64,000 bases of DNA from Carnegiea gigantea (GCA_029747015.1 JAKOGI010000009.1:2396501-2460500), one strand, 5' to 3'; counted from the first letter of the stretch, positions 35,483 through 48,771 are shown. A program made the numbers and translations. Notes: generated from the sequence alone by a model not told the origin.

Positions 35483-38476
35483 TGTAACGCCCCAAAATTT
35501 TTAATTACTAATTTCGATTAATGTGTGAATACGTGATTTATGTGCGTATATTTTATGTGTTTTATTTCAGAGATACATGTATGTTTGAAGTTAATATTAT
35601 TATGTTCGGGAATGTTTAGTCGAGTTATTATATTACTAAGGCTTTGTTTTCCCAAAAAAAAAAAAAGAAATGAAAAGAAGAGTCAAAAAAGGGGCTTAAC
35701 CTAGAAATAAAAAGAAAAAGAAATCAAAAGAGAAGGAGAGCGGGGTTCTTTTTACATGATATTTATCAGGGGTGGAGGTATCTTTTGTTCTCTCACCCCA
35801 AACCCCCCCAATGCACGCACAGTTAGAGAGGGGAGAGCAGGAAGCAGAGAAAGAGAAGAGGAGAAGAAGGAGAAGGAAGAAGGAAAAAGATTAAGGTTTT
35901 GATTTTGATAGCCAATTGAAATGAATAATTCTTACTTTCTTCAACCTAAAATTGATTAGGGGAAGATGAATTTGATGACTTATGCTTGAAATTGAGGATT
36001 CAATTAAAGATTGAAGTTATAAATTTGATATTTTTAGGGTTTGATAGATTGAAAAACCAATTTCAATTGGTAGAAACCTCCCCTAAAAGCTTCATGCTTA
36101 TTTGTGATTTTTGGATTATGTGGATATTAAAAATTGATAGATATGCTATGAGTTTATTTATATATGTGATTAACTATGGATATTTATTTTGATTGCTTGT
36201 ATTGGAAGAACAAAATGGTAGAAAACAAGATTAATTTTTAGATTTTAACAGAATTTGTGTACTATTTGAATTTTTGCAAATTATTGGATGCTTGAACACT
36301 TCTGAAATTTTTGTTGTATAGTCTCGATGATGCATGAAAATGTTTCGTAAATTTGCATGAATTTTGGATGTGTATTTTAGGAGTTATGAATTTTTGATTG
36401 AAATTGCCCTGTTTCAGTGTACAGTTTCAGTTACTGTTTTAATTTGTTTTGAAGATTTGCTTAGAGAAAAATTATGAAAATATTCCTGTAGATTCCTCAT
36501 AATATTGGGTGATTTCATGTAAATTTTTGTGAATTTTGGTTGTGTATGCTATAAGTTATGAATTTTTGAGCTTAACTCTTAGATTTTTGATAATTTCAGC
36601 ATACTCTTTGAATTTCTGGGAATGACTGGCCTAGAGAAAAATCTTAAAATTTTTATTTTAGACTTTATATATTATTTTTCAATTTTGTGCAAAATTTTGT
36701 GAAGATTGGATGTGCATTCTTTGAGTTATGAATTTTTTAATCAAATTATCTTATTTAGTGTAATTATTGACTATTTGTATGTTTAATCCATAAATTAGAT
36801 ACAGAAAGGCCATGTTGAGCTTTCGAAGTATTCCGATTGTGCGATAAAGTATAGGAAGTTTGTGAAAACCATTTGAGGTTGGATTATAACTCAGTTATAT
36901 TTTGGGATATGATGTGAATAAAAGTTTCTTTGAAGATAATAAGCTATGGTAATACGGACATAACTAAATTGCAATTTTTTTGGGGAAAGAAGTCATGTGT
37001 TGCTTAGGGCTATTACAGAACGTTCTAGAGCTATGACCATAGAAGTAATTATCTTTGTGTTTGAAATTGTGTGAGTCATTGGTTGATACCTTGAGTGGGC
37101 ACTGTCCAGTCCGTCAATTGACTCTTTAGTTTGTGTTATTTGGGAGCTGTATAGGTCCCTGGTACTTCAGGATGTGAATGTGACTCAACAATTGTGATTT
37201 GAGAACATCTATGTACTTTAAAGCATTGGGGGCCTGGTTAATACTATATGAATGAGTTACAGCTGGTCCACCATTGGTTGAAACCAACATGAATGAGTTG
37301 CAGCTGGGCCGCCATGATGTGTTTGTCACCCTTACGTTGTAATGGTTCTTTGTGAGAGTCATGAGTTGATTTCTCCTAAACTAAAAAGGCTTACACTCAG
37401 TTAAGAATATGTGATATGTTATGAAATTAGATTTGGCTTGAATTTGAACTTTGACTATGTTATGAAACCAGTTTTGGCTTGGATTTGAATTTTAGATTTG
37501 GTTTTGGATTTGAAGGATCATTCAGGGTATTTATGAAATTATGATTGATTTTGAAGAATGTGTGTGATTGATAAATACGTTTAAAGAAATATGTTATTTG
37601 TGGATAGTAAGTATGTGAGTTTTTGAAAGAGATATGCTTTATATATGCATCAAGTATGGTTGTGGGCAGGGCGCTAGCTTGATTTAGCAGGCTTTACTTT
37701 TCTTTGGACTTCAATGAGGATTAGGTGCCCAAAAGACAAGTTGGTATGGGACAACTATGGTTAGTTTAGTGAATAGACTAACAGCAGAGTTTGTTTAGGA
37801 ACTTAAGTAAAAATGAGGGTCCTTGAATTGTACCTGGTATGGGACAAGTACGACTAAGTTAGTCTAGTTGCGTATATTTGTGTATTTTGTGATGCTCGGA
37901 AGTATGTTAGATATGAAAGATATGAGTTTATTTTGATTTCTGAAGCATAGGCATATTCTCTAATTGTCCTCTATATGCTATATGATATGTTCTGTTTATA
38001 TGACATAAGATACGTGTACTGTGTGGTTATGTATTAATCGGTTAATGTGCAAAGCGTAATAACGGGGAAGGTAAGGATTACTCATTGGGCTCGGGGAGTT
38101 CATGACTTCACCATTTTTCAGGTTTTTAGAAGGAAAAAGGGACCATAGGAACATCAAGAGAGCTAGCTAGCTATAAAATATTTTTGAAGAACTTAGTTGT
38201 GGATACAGGTCTCGTTGTATGTTTATGTTATAGATTATGCTTAATAAATACAATTCTAAATGTAGTTTTGGTTCACACATGTGTAAGATTGTTAGGAATA
38301 TGGTTTAAGTATGTATGTAATGCATGTTTTAGATTTACTCTCCCGAACTTTAGTTAGATTTAAATAGAAGCTTCCGCTGCTATCACTTATTAACAGGTTA
38401 ATTATGGTTAAGAGGATGCTCCTAATCAGGCATCCACGACGGTGACATGCCTGCCCTCTTTAGGCGAGGCGTTACA
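35483..38476 (+). mobile_element. Solo LTR (gypsy type, ~3.0 kb) inside the LINE
   Basis: It starts TGTAACGCCCC and ends GGCGTTACA, flanked by AGGTA (35478-35482) and GGGTA (38477-38481), a 5-bp duplication with one mismatch. LINE coding sequence continues on both sides. It has a GA-rich leader near 35800-35900 in plus orientation and three ~170-bp degenerate repeats at about 36290-36780, each with a 'gaattttggatgtgtatt'-like core. There is no internal coding region, so the body was lost by LTR-LTR recombination. Confidence 0.85.
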
Positions 38477-38942
38477 GGGTAGACTAAGGAAGAGCTGGAG
38501 TGAGGGGATTAGAAATGATTTGAAGACTTTAGAATTAATAGAGGATATCGCCCAGGATAGGAAACTATAGAGATCTAGGATTAAGGTTGTAGACTTTAAG
38601 TAACTTGTTTCTTACCCTTTCTACAGTTCCTGAGGGCACTTAAGGACTGGTGCTTAGAGTTAGTTACCACTTATTGTGAGTTTCCAGTCCTGGTATATGC
38701 TTATTTTGATTATTAAGTGACTTGATATTATTTGTGGTGCTACACGTTTCATTTTTATTATCTACCTATTTAGGTATTTATTCTATTTTATCAAAGAATT
38801 TTCAATTGTAAAATATTTTCTCAAACCTTTTTTGTGGGTCTATTAGAATCGGCTTCTCCGTGGATAATAATACCCGTAAAGGTAAGGCCGCTTATATCTG
38901 AATATTTCCAAACCCCATACAAGCGAAACTCACACCGAGAAG

Positions 38943-38987
38943 TAGTAGTAGTAGTTGTTGTTGTTGTTATTGTTGTTGTTGTTGTAT
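38943..38987 (+). repeat. (AGT)n-(TTG)n microsatellite tail
   Basis: AGTAGT units followed by TTG units mark the 3' terminus of the RTE LINE. Confidence 0.8.
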
Positions 38988-39062
38988 AGGTAGCTTTATT
39001 CGTTTCATGACTTTGAGTCAAATTCCATAGGGTGCACAAGGCGCATGAAGAGTGCTTACTCC

Positions 39063-39088
39063 CAAGGTGCGCTGAGTAGCGCACCTTG
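39063..39088. repeat. Perfect 11-bp hairpin
   Basis: CAAGGTGCGCT, spacer GAGT, AGCGCACCTTG: a perfect inverted repeat within a 39000-39180 stretch rich in 'aaggcgc/gcgcctt' words, probably a small MITE. The rest of 38990-40084 shows no gene. Confidence 0.8.
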
Positions 39089-40084
39089 AGAGCGCCTTAA
39101 GGAGTCACTATGTCTTGGTCTGCATAAGGCAATCAAGCTTGCCCCTCTCGCCTGGTGCACCTTAAGTGCGCTTTTTTAAACTAAGTCCTTACATGATCAA
39201 CTTGCCTATAAATGAAACTAAGTCACAACATATTTATTTTGAGATCACGCGAACAAGATGGATTCTTTGTGCTATTTTGCAACTATTTGTGATTACCTAG
39301 AGCGTAATATGAAGGTTCCCTCTAAAATGAGTTAGGGGTGTTCCTAAGCGTGTGTTGTTTGGTTGCATTCCAATCACAAGGTTTAGGTCCTAGTATAGCG
39401 CTATCTAAAGCAAGGCAAAAAGCTATTCATAAGTAGCAAGTTCTTCCTTTATTTTCTCAAAATGAGTAATTGATGTTTTTGGTAAACACTTGAAAGCATG
39501 AATACGTCATGGTATTAAATCTTTCCAAAAGTTGTAAATCATGAACAAATTTGTTATTCCAAAAGGCATAAAAGAATGCAAGTTTGCAAGTTATTATGGC
39601 TAAATTGATACAATATTCAAGTCTCCAACAAACTTTTTTTGCTAGAAAATATATTGAAGTTATTCCAAACAAGTGTGCAAGTTGTTATAGTCAAATAACA
39701 TAATGTTAATTGTTTAGATTTAGAGGCATCCCCCAATTTTTTTTATACATATTATTTTTTTCTATCATAAGATGTTATAAATTGGATAATATTAAAATAA
39801 TTTTCAGTGATATAACCCAAAAATTATTGAATCTAGTTCATCCATCCTATATGGAATGTTACTTAATTTACTTTACCCCTTTTTTAAAACTTTAACAAAA
39901 TAAAATGTGATTTTAAGTCACTCTAAAAGAGATCAATCCTTTATTTACAAAAAAAAAGGGATCAACTCATTTGTTTGGTTCCTTTTACCCCAAAAAAACA
40001 GATAATTTGGAAGGTATTCATTCATTTTTAAATAAAAGTAACACTTTATTCATTCTCAATAAAGGGACACTTTAAAAAGTGTTG

Positions 40085-40710
40085 CAATAAATGGTCTTCT
40101 TCCTGTGGAGTATATGGAAAGAACAGGACATGGTCAATTTCAACAGCGAAGTTTTCAACCCTACAAGAGCTAAATGATCATTTATGGAATTGCAAGCTAG
40201 AAGAAGTTTTATCATAGGTAACAATGTGCCCCAGTTGAAAGCATCATAGCACTTATCGCATCGCCTGGTTAAGTGGGAATGCCTTCATTTAGGATGCATC
40301 TAGTCAAACTTTGATGGATACAAAATTGGGTGACTCAGTGCCACTGGATTTCTACTTAGAGATCGGATAGGGAAGTTCATTAGTGCATGAGCCAACAAAT
40401 TAGGCAATACTTGGATTCTAGTTGTAGAAGCCATGTGTCTCAGTCACTCAAATTTGGTCTTCAAGAAGCTTTGAAATTAGGGATTAGAAATATCCAAATG
40501 CAGGCGATAGCAACATTATCATTCAAACTCGCAGCGACAAGTTTGACATCCATTGGTAGATTGACTACGTTATCCATGATATTCAAGAACCAAGTACAAA
40601 TTTCACAAGTTCAACCAGGTTTTTAGATAAGCTAATCAAGGTGTTGACCGGATGGTAAAGATGTGTTATTCACTACTAATCCAATTCAGTGGCTTTACAT
40701 TTCTGATCAG
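40085..40710 (+). pseudogene. L1-type LINE remnant, reverse-transcriptase C-terminus and RNase H
   Basis: Several frames give FLWSIWKEQ and VFNPTRA (the usual linker before RNase H in plant L1 elements), SNFDGYKIG, GFLLRDRIGKFISA, EALKLGIRNIQ, GDSNIIIQT and DYVIHDIQ in the order of a plant non-LTR RNase H domain. Every block is separated by frameshifts or stops. No element ends are evident. From 40710 to 41202 I see only presumed upstream DNA of the presenilin gene. Confidence 0.6.
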
Positions 40711-41303
40711 ATTATTTCTTCTATTTTATATGATAACAATTTTAGTGGAACTCTTGTAAGAATAAATACCTAAGTTACCTTACCTGTGTATTAACCCTTT
40801 CAAAAAAAATTAAAAATAAAAATAAAATCTCTAATAAAAGGGATGCAAGACAACTTAAGTGGCTAAGGGAAAGAGCATCATACCATGTATCCACAGCCCT
40901 AGAGCAAAAAAAAAAAAAAAAAAAAAGCACAGTTTTGCCTTTCCTTTCAAGCTTGAAGAGACCCATGACACCCATCCAACTGATCGGTAAACTATATAGG
41001 CGCACGTCGATTGTGGTTAAGCTACGAAATTGGATCCTACCTTACTCAATTTTCATCCCCTTGTTCTTGAGAGGTCAAATTAATCCATAGAAAAACCCAA
41101 CACTGAATGTAACGACTTCTTTATCATCAATTTATCAGAGCATCAATAATTCCCAGAAAGATAGTTGTTTGTACCAAAAAATCATCTGAAACCCAGAAAC
41201 AAATGGATAGAAATGCAAGACCCACAAGCATAATTGACACATTAGGCGAAGAGATCATTAGAATCATAACTCCAGTTTCAATCTGCATGTTTTTGGTAGT
41301 TAT

Positions 41304-41536
41304 TGAAGAAATATGTCAAGGATGAGGACATATGTCAAGGATTGTATTTCTGTATGTGTATGTCACAGCTCATGATACATTAGTGAACATATATGGCACA
41401 AGACTCTCACGCCTAACCCTAGCGTGCTGCCCAAGTGTCCCAAGCATACAACAATTAGGAAACTAAGGAATTAGGAAAACATAGACAACTAGGAAACTAA
41501 ATACAATATCTCTCAAATACATAGTATTTCCTAATA
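41304..41536 (-). repeat. 3' LTR of the copia element
   Basis: 233 bp, intact. It ends in CTAATA rather than canonical CTAACA, as the other copy does. Confidence 0.88.
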
Positions 41537-41550
41537 CTCCCCCTCAAGTT
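41537..41550 (-). promoter_or_regulatory. Polypurine tract of the copia element
   Basis: TTGAGGGGGAG on the minus strand directly precedes the 3' LTR. Confidence 0.7.
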
Positions 41551-41559
41551 GGAGCATAC

Positions 41560-42350
41560 GGATTGACAATGCCCAACTTGCCTAGCAGGAACTGAAATGG
41601 TTATCGTCCAAGAGCTTTGATAAATATGTCCGCTAGTTGATACTTTGATGGTAAGTAGTTGGGACTTAGGTCTCCAGCAAGTATACGCTCCCGAACAAAA
41701 TGACAGTCGATCTCTATATGCTTGGTTCTCTCATAGAACACTGGATTCTTCGCAATGTGCAATGCTGCCTAATTGTCACAATACAAACATATTGGATTTT
41801 TCAAAAATATTCCCAGGGATGCAAGAAAGGCTTTTATCCATATTACCTCACTGGTTACTATAGCCATAGCTCTGTATTCTGTTTTAGCTAAGGATCGTGA
41901 CACAGTAGTTTGTTTCTTGGTTTTCCATGATGTGGGTGACGCACCAAGTGTAACGAAATAGCCAGGTAGAGAGCGTCGAGTGAGAGGATATGCCTCCCAG
42001 TCTGAGTCACAAAAGCCATATAGCTACATGTCACAGTCACGTCGTAGTAATAGTCCCCGTCCAAGACACCCTTTTAAATGTTTTAGGACTCGTCTTACAG
42101 CTCCCATGTGCTCCTCGCAGGGTGCTTGCATGAACTGAACTAGAATATGTACCGCATAGCATAATTTCGGACGTGTGATGGTTAAATAAATTAATTTGCC
42201 AAGGAATCTCCTGTATTGCATGGGATCTGCTAAAAACTTCCCATCGGATAGTGCGAGCTTGTGATTAGTTTTTATAGGAAAATCAGTTGGCCTTGATCCT
42301 AGAAGCCCACATTCTTCCACTAACTCCAGCACATATTTCCTTTGATTCAA
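41560..42350 (-). pseudogene. Copia RNase H domain
   Basis: The frame 42350-42024 (RKYVLELVEECGLLG, RRFLGKLIYLTITRP, LKHLKG) is the RT-RNase H connection. It continues as [25 protein letters not shown] and TEYRAMA, the D-E-D blocks of copia RNase H, then a C-terminal LADIFIKAL segment. Frameshifts and a TAA or TAG here and there disable it. Confidence 0.85.
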
Positions 42351-42368
42351 AAATAATCCTTGTGAATT

Positions 42369-43340
42369 TCAGGTAACTTCAACACCCAGAAAATATTTGA
42401 GAGGCCCGAGATCCTTAATATGAAAGCAGTTATTGAGGTATTCTTTAAACTTGTAACAAGTATTAGCATCATTACTCATAAGGATTAGGTCGTCAACATA
42501 AACCAGCAACGCCATGTATTTTCCTCCTTTATGATATGTAAATAGCAAATAATCCGTATAAGATCTAATAAACCCATATTCCATGAGTTTAGAAGATAAT
42601 TTGGCGAACCACTGACGAGGAGCTTGCTTTAATCCATAGAAAGACTTCCGGAGCCAGCATACTTTATTGGATTGACTTGCTCAGTACCCTAGTGGCAGGG
42701 TCATATATACTTCCTCATCAAGGTCCCCATGAAGAAATGCGTTGTGGACATCCATTTGGTATAGGTCCCAACCTTTGGCAGCTGCGATTGCTAGGAAACA
42801 TCTTACACTTGTCATTTTGGCCACTGGGGCAAATATTTTGCCATAGTTGAATCCTTCAATCTACTGATCTCCTCGAATCACTAGTCGTGCCTTATATCGC
42901 TCCACGCTTTCATCTGAGTTGTACTTAACTTTGCAAACCCATTTATAGTTAATGGGCTTCTTTCCAATAGGTAGCTCTTCGAGGGTCTAAGCATTATTTA
43001 ATTCTAGCGCCTCAATTTCCTTAGACATAGTTTCTCTCCACTTAGGATCCTTTACTGTTTCATGAAAGTACCTGGACTTCATAATTTTGGTAATAGCAGC
43101 AAGATAGCTTTTATGTGCCTCAGAAAACCGTTTACATGTAACATAATTAGCTATAGGATAAGACTTTCCCGAGGAGACCTTGTTAGATGGATGTGCCGTA
43201 GAAGAGGGGTTCATAGGACGAGTCGTATAGTAGAAATCATCTGACAGATGATTTGGTGGCTTCATGACACGTTTTTCTCGGCCCGTGTTGGTAGATGCTG
43301 GCTGTGGGTCACTCCCCCTGTCTAGTGGGCTGATTGGCAC
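42369..43340 (-). pseudogene. Copia reverse transcriptase
   Basis: The palm includes ALLVYVDDLILMSND (catalytic Y-V-D-D intact) and LGPLKYFLGVEV; the upstream portion contains WRETMSKEIEALE and the 'NGEV.RYKARLV'-type region in another frame. The 5' part begins after a Ser/Pro-rich linker (43340). Stops at about 42365 and 42980 interrupt it. Confidence 0.88.
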
Positions 43341-43696
43341 TAAAGCCCACTCTCTCGAGCCCGTTTTGCCTGTTGATCGCTTGGCTAATTAGATCCAGAT
43401 AGACATGCCGAGGCTCTATCTGAAGTCTTCGGCCCACTAGAGTCCAGCAGACCCTGAGATTGTGTTGTGGATTGTGACAAACAGGCCTGTGCTGCAGGTT
43501 CGTGGTCTGGCACATCGAGACGGGCCTGCTCATTCGGCCAAGGTGAGACTGGACTCGGTCGGGTAGGAGGCCCGTTCTATTGGACAACTTGCTGGCCCAG
43601 ATCAGAAGACTTGTGTTCTCATAGGCCCACTGGATCATCTTCTCCTACATGATAAGGAGAAGGCTGAAAACAGTCCACCTTTTCTTGACCGAGAGG

Positions 43697-44700
43697 CTAT
43701 GCAAATAGGAATGTGTCTTCAACAAAGATCACATCTCGACTCATGAACATGTCATCGCTCTCAACATCATAAACTTGCCACCCCTTTTTGCCTTGAGGAT
43801 AGCCAATGAACATACATTTTCGACCTCTTGCTTCAAACTTATCTTTGTGGCATTTGAGGTTATGTGCATAACATAAACAACCAAAGACCTTAATGTGATC
43901 ATAAGAGGGAGTCTTGAATAACATCTCATAAGGTGTCTTGCCTAAAGAAGTCTCGTGGGGGTGCGATTTATAAGATAGACAGCTATTAGCACGCATTCTC
44001 TCCAAAATTCGATGGGAAGATGTGCTTGAAATCGCAATGCTCTGGCCACATCAGGTATGTGTCGATGTTTCCTCTCAATACGCCCATTTTGTTGAGGTGT
44101 GTCAACACAACTTGTTTAATGAAGGATCCCATGTATAGCATAGAACTTCTTCATAGGCCCAGAAGAGAACTCATTGTCGTTATCGCTTCTAAGCACTTTC
44201 ACTTTGGTGTTAAATTGAGTGTGTACCATATGACAAAAGTTTTGAATAAGTTGAGATGTCTCACTTTTGTTCTTCATAAGATACACCTAAACACCTCGAC
44301 TAGCATCATCGATAATAGATAAAAAATAGCGTGCACTAAAAAAGGCCGGAACACGATACCCCCCATATATCACAGTGAATGAGATCAAAATTATTCAATG
44401 CATTATTATTACTAATCGGAAAAGACGAGTGAGTTTGCTTAGCTCATAAACAGACATCACGTAAAGTATCTTTCGTTCAAATGAGTTCTACTTGAATACT
44501 ACTAGAAAAATTTGATAATGCTTTACTAGAGGGGTGACCCAACTGTTTATGCCAAATCTCATAGGAAGACACTTTGTTAGCCTAAACCATTCTTGTAGAG
44601 TTGCCTTGAAAGTAGTAGACCCCTCTTTTTAGCTCACCCATTCTAATCAGGCTCCTCGTAGTAAGGTCCTGTATCACCCATAGCTTTTTAGTAAACGTTA
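43697..44700 (-). pseudogene. Copia GAG-pre-integrase and integrase
   Basis: The C-terminal part (43697-44005) has KTPYEMLFKTPSYDHIKVFG and RKCMFIGYPQGKKGWQVYD, typical of copia integrase ends. The zinc-binding and DDE core lie upstream (44020-44700) in several broken frames. Confidence 0.8.
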
Positions 44701-44714
44701 CAGAATAAAATAAA

Positions 44715-45144
44715 TCATCCAATGAGTTGAGCAATCGATATCAAATTACAACATAATTGAGGCACATAAAGTACATCCTTTAACACAATTTGGGAATTTA
44801 GATGTACTAGTCCTTTCTTGGTTGCCAAAGTAGTTTGCCCGTTGGGTAGTTCCACATGGATGGATGACGTCTCATGAATGTTGGATAAAAGATTCAGATT
44901 ACCGGTTAGATGACACGATGCTCCACTGTCTAGAAGCCAAATGTCCTTACCCGATAGTCGTTCATGAGAGGATTTAGGGGTCTCGATCAAGCTAAGCAAC
45001 TTCTGAACCTGTTCTGCTGTGAATACAACACCTCCTCCTCGAACATCATCAGCCACTGCCTCAATCGGTTGCACAGCATGGGCTGTCTCTTTACCTGCAC
45101 TGGTGCCTCGACCCCGCCCATGCCTTGGCGTCCGCCACCTCTAC
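44715..45144 (-). pseudogene. Copia protease (right part of gag-protease)
   Basis: DIWLLDSGASCHLTG is the aspartic-protease D-S-G-A motif of copia elements, followed by VLKDVLYVPQLCCNLISI. The frame opens directly from the junction with the solo LTR at 45145, so this is the continuation of the gag frame beyond the insertion. Confidence 0.88.
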
Positions 45145-47859
45145 TGTAACGCCCCCAATTGTTAATGTCTGATTACTGTAGCTTAATCGCCTATTTACTG
45201 TTGATTTGTAGCGGAAGCTTTTGATTGGAGACATTACCGCCGTTCCGGAAGGGAACAAGACTCTCTGATTTACTAAACCTCTGAAATCATCTAAAATAAA
45301 TATTTGCCCACTCATACCGTTTATCTCCCATGTGATAACTTGATGTACCCATGCTAATCATTATTATCTTCATGTTTCACAAAGTAACATCACACAATCC
45401 CCAGGTTACTAACTTATCATCACTGTGAGCGTCGCCTAACTGGCGATCAGTAACGTCCATTGTTTTGCTGCTTTCTGGTGTCACAGGAGGATGACTATTC
45501 GATTCTCCCCACGCCTAAAATAAAAAACATAAAATATTGGAATAGTGAGCCGAAGCCCAATACGTACAATCCCATGCAGTAAAATAAGTTTTATGTGAAA
45601 TTCGTTGGGCCGGCCGCATTTCAAAACATTTTGCTTTGCAAACAAGAGAGAGAGCATTACGAATTGAAATTGACTTGCTGATTATTATCTGAAAGTGAAC
45701 CCCTTGATCGATGTACATCTTGAAACGATCATACTTTGGGTGCTCACCCCCCCAGGCCGATCGAGAAGCCTGAGTTGACGCCGCACGCGGGTATAGTGGT
45801 CGGCATAAGCCTTGATCATTGATGGGCATAAGCCCTGATGATAATTGGTGGGACCATTTGTTTATGTGACAAAAACATTGAGAAATTGATTCATTAAATG
45901 CATCTTGTATTGATTGTCCATTGCTGTGAACACTGTGAGTTTTTTTTGAAGAACATAGGCAATGTACGTACCTGATTCTTGAGATTCTCTCTCCTTTGTA
46001 ATGAAGAATGTGTGCTGGCAGCTTAAACCGACAGATGTGGCCTCCTTCCTTCTTTACATATGTAATTCTCTTGTGGTTAGTGCAAGGTGATGACATTTGT
46101 TGGGATTTCTTAGTTTGATTAATAATTTGAAGTCCTTGAGTTATATGTAAAAGGTATTGACTTGACTCTACTTTGTTTTATTCCCATCTCTGACCTTGAA
46201 TACCTTGTTTTAATAGATAATTTAAATCCTTATCTTTAATACTGCCACCACTTGTTTAATGAACATGATAAACGTGTAATGGGGTAACGGCCATATTCTT
46301 GTAAGTAGTGTAAATTCGTTACTTGTCCCTGCATTGTGAAATTATTTTCATTATGGGTCATTGTTATTGATGTTTCTCTTTTTGGTCATTGCATAATTTA
46401 AATTACGGCCATTTTATTTTTATCCGAATTTTGTTAACGTCTTCGGTGTAATTCCTGGTTCCTTACTGTAAATCATATAATCATGACAGTCGTGACTATG
46501 GCCATAACTCTGAAATATTCTGGAACGACCTTAGTCAAGACATGAACTCTTTTCCCCGAAAACGTTACATAGTGAACTCGTATAATCACATTTCGCCAAC
46601 CATAATATTCCTATCCCACATATTAATATTCCCAACATCCACATTTAGCATTCATGACTCTAAAGATGTACACCCAAAATTCATGAACTTGATCGCAAAC
46701 CTCCAAATAATATGTATATGCTTCCATAAAATGGTCACAATGTCGTTTAACCAAATGGCTCACAATAATCACAACATTACCCGCACTTTAGCATAGACTC
46801 ATCAGATAATTTTTCCCAGTTTCATAACTTTGAAACCCGTGTGAATACATGCATATCATAATTATACGATTGCCGACTACCGCCTGACATGAATAGTTTC
46901 AATGTATTAATAATCATGAATTTATACGGTTGACGACTACCGCATAATATGAATATTCTCAATATACTAAATCATAAAATATCAAACGTAAATCAAGAAA
47001 GCAATAGTTACTCACCTTAAAGTTGCTCTTACACCCAAAGCCTTAATTTCTTTTTCGTCCGCCTCCCCCTTTTTTCTCCTTTCTCTCTCTCTCCTCCTCC
47101 TCTCTCTCTTCTTTCTCTCTCCTCTCTTCTCTCTCTTCTTTCTCTCTCCTCTCTTCCCCCTCCCCTGCCCATGAATGAAAACCCCCCTCTTTTATATGCA
47201 TAAAAAGGAAAAAAAATCAATGATTTTTTTTTGGTGGGGGCCTTGACCGACTTTGACCGGCGTTGACCTTTTTTTTTTTTGGCTTGCTTGCTTGAGATGT
47301 AAAATTTCTGTGAATTATGGGCTGCACGAAAAATCCTGAAACTTTTACTGTAGGTTACCCAGGGTATGGGCCACTTCTGGTAAATTTTCATGAATTTTAG
47401 ATGTGTATTTTATTAGTTGTGGAATTTTGATCGAATCTGCCTTGTAATTTCATGCTAAAATTCGGTTGATGTTTTGAATTATTGTGGGATATTGGATTGG
47501 ATAAAAATTATGAAATTTTGACTGTACATTGCTGAGGATGTCTGAAAACTCTCTGTAAATTCTGATGAATTTTGGATGTGTATTTTAGGAGTTATGAATT
47601 TTCGATTGGGATGTTCTGTTTTGAGTGCATAGTTTTCGGTTACTGTTTTAATTTTGTTTTAAGAGTAATCAAAATTCACTTCGAGACCATTCTGCCGATT
47701 CAACCTGCAATGGTAAAAAAATATATATATATGAAAGGAACGCTGATTTGAGATAAAATGAAAACAAATATTAGAGTGAAATGTGGGGCCCAACCTGATT
47801 AATTTGTAAGTAAGATGATTTAATATAATTAATATGATCATTACGGTCGGGTCGTTACA
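45145..47859 (-). mobile_element. Solo LTR (gypsy type, 2.7 kb) inside copia gag
   Basis: It starts TGTAACGCCCCC and ends GGTCGTTACA, flanked by a perfect TCTAC duplication (45140-45144, 47860-47864). Words such as GTGAGCCGAAGCCCA place it in the family of the chromovirus LTRs, in the same antisense orientation, but highly diverged. A TATAAAAG box on the minus strand (47189-47196) is followed by a CT/GA-rich leader. It splits the copia gag just after the zinc knuckle. Confidence 0.88.
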
Positions 47860-48771
47860 TCTACCACCCCTTTCTCGGCCACGGCTGCGTCGCCCACCTT
47901 GTGCCCAACTGGGTGGGTACCCGATCAGCTCGAAACAGCCCGTCTTATCATGTCCGTATTTCCCACAGTGTTTGCAAGTTGGCCTCTCTCCAGATGAAGG
48001 TGTAGCTCGGGCATGGTGTGAGACTGTAAAGGTCGTAGCGTTTTCTTGCTTTGCATCACAATTCATCATCATCTTTTTGTGATTCTCTTCTTGTTGTATC
48101 ATATTAAAGATTTTATCCAGAGAAGGCAATGGGTCAAGAGCAAGAATTTGACTTCGAATTGTGGAATATACCTCATCATCGAGCCCCATCAGAAACTGAT
48201 ATATTTTGTCATCTTCAATCATCTTGGCCATCTTCTCAGCAGTTCCACACTTACAGGTTGGGATTTGGGTGTAATTCCCAAGTTCGTTCCATAGTGCCAT
48301 AAGTTTGGAAAGAAACTCGACAGCTTCTAAGTTCCCTTGTTTGCACGATGCAATTTCCGCCTTCAATCTGTGTATTTTTGGCACGTTTAGGACGGAATAT
48401 CGTTTTTGTATGTTAGTCCACATCTTATGTGCTGATTCGGCATAAGCTATGCTTCCATGAAGCTTGGGATTGATCACATTCATAATCCATGAGGTGATCA
48501 TATAATTGACCATATCCCACGCGTTAGCTTCATCCAACTCTTCTCCTTCATTTACCGTGGGCTTGGTGATTTTTCTATCAATGAAGCCAAGTTTATTTTT
48601 GTCTTTCAAAGCTGTTCTGATAGCTTGTTCCCAGAGATTGTAATTTTTGCCGCCAAATTTAATTGCCGTAATAAGAGCCCCTGGTGAATCGGATGAAGAT
48701 AGGTAATAAGGTGATTGGTTTGTAATGACAAACCCCTTATTTTTGTCATTCTGGTCCTCCTTCTTGGTCAT
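47860..48771 (-). pseudogene. Copia gag, cut by the solo LTR
   Basis: About 300 residues remain in one open frame: a start with many charged residues, FGGKNYNLWEQAIRTALK and SAHKMWTNIQKRYS (the UBN2-like gag core), a LMALWNELGNY region, and a zinc knuckle CKHCGKYGHDKTGC near the end. It then reads into the LTR and terminates there. Apart from the insertion this is the best-preserved frame of the element. The neighbour is protease at 45144. Confidence 0.9.

Larger units (their letters stand above)
33075..38990 (+). mobile_element. RTE-type LINE, 5' truncated, split by a solo LTR
   Basis: LINE sequence occupies 33075-35482 and 38477-38990. It starts inside the endonuclease (YTPQIGLEEDAKRLF-like), continues through reverse transcriptase and a conserved C-terminal domain, and resumes after the solo LTR with the tail of that domain (RKSWSEGIRND-like). 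It ends in a (GTT)n-type microsatellite (38943-38987), as RTE elements do. Coding sequence is broken by many stops and frameshifts. Confidence 0.85.

Noticed and set aside
39001..39180. tRNA gene or SINE in the gcgcctt-rich stretch
   Set aside because: The hairpin has no cloverleaf context and no A/B box could be recognised.
45515..46096. 193-codon minus ORF
   Set aside because: Lies wholly in the solo LTR and contains no known domain.
47029..47391. 120-codon minus ORF rich in Arg/Glu
   Set aside because: Read from the CT/GA-rich leader of the solo LTR.
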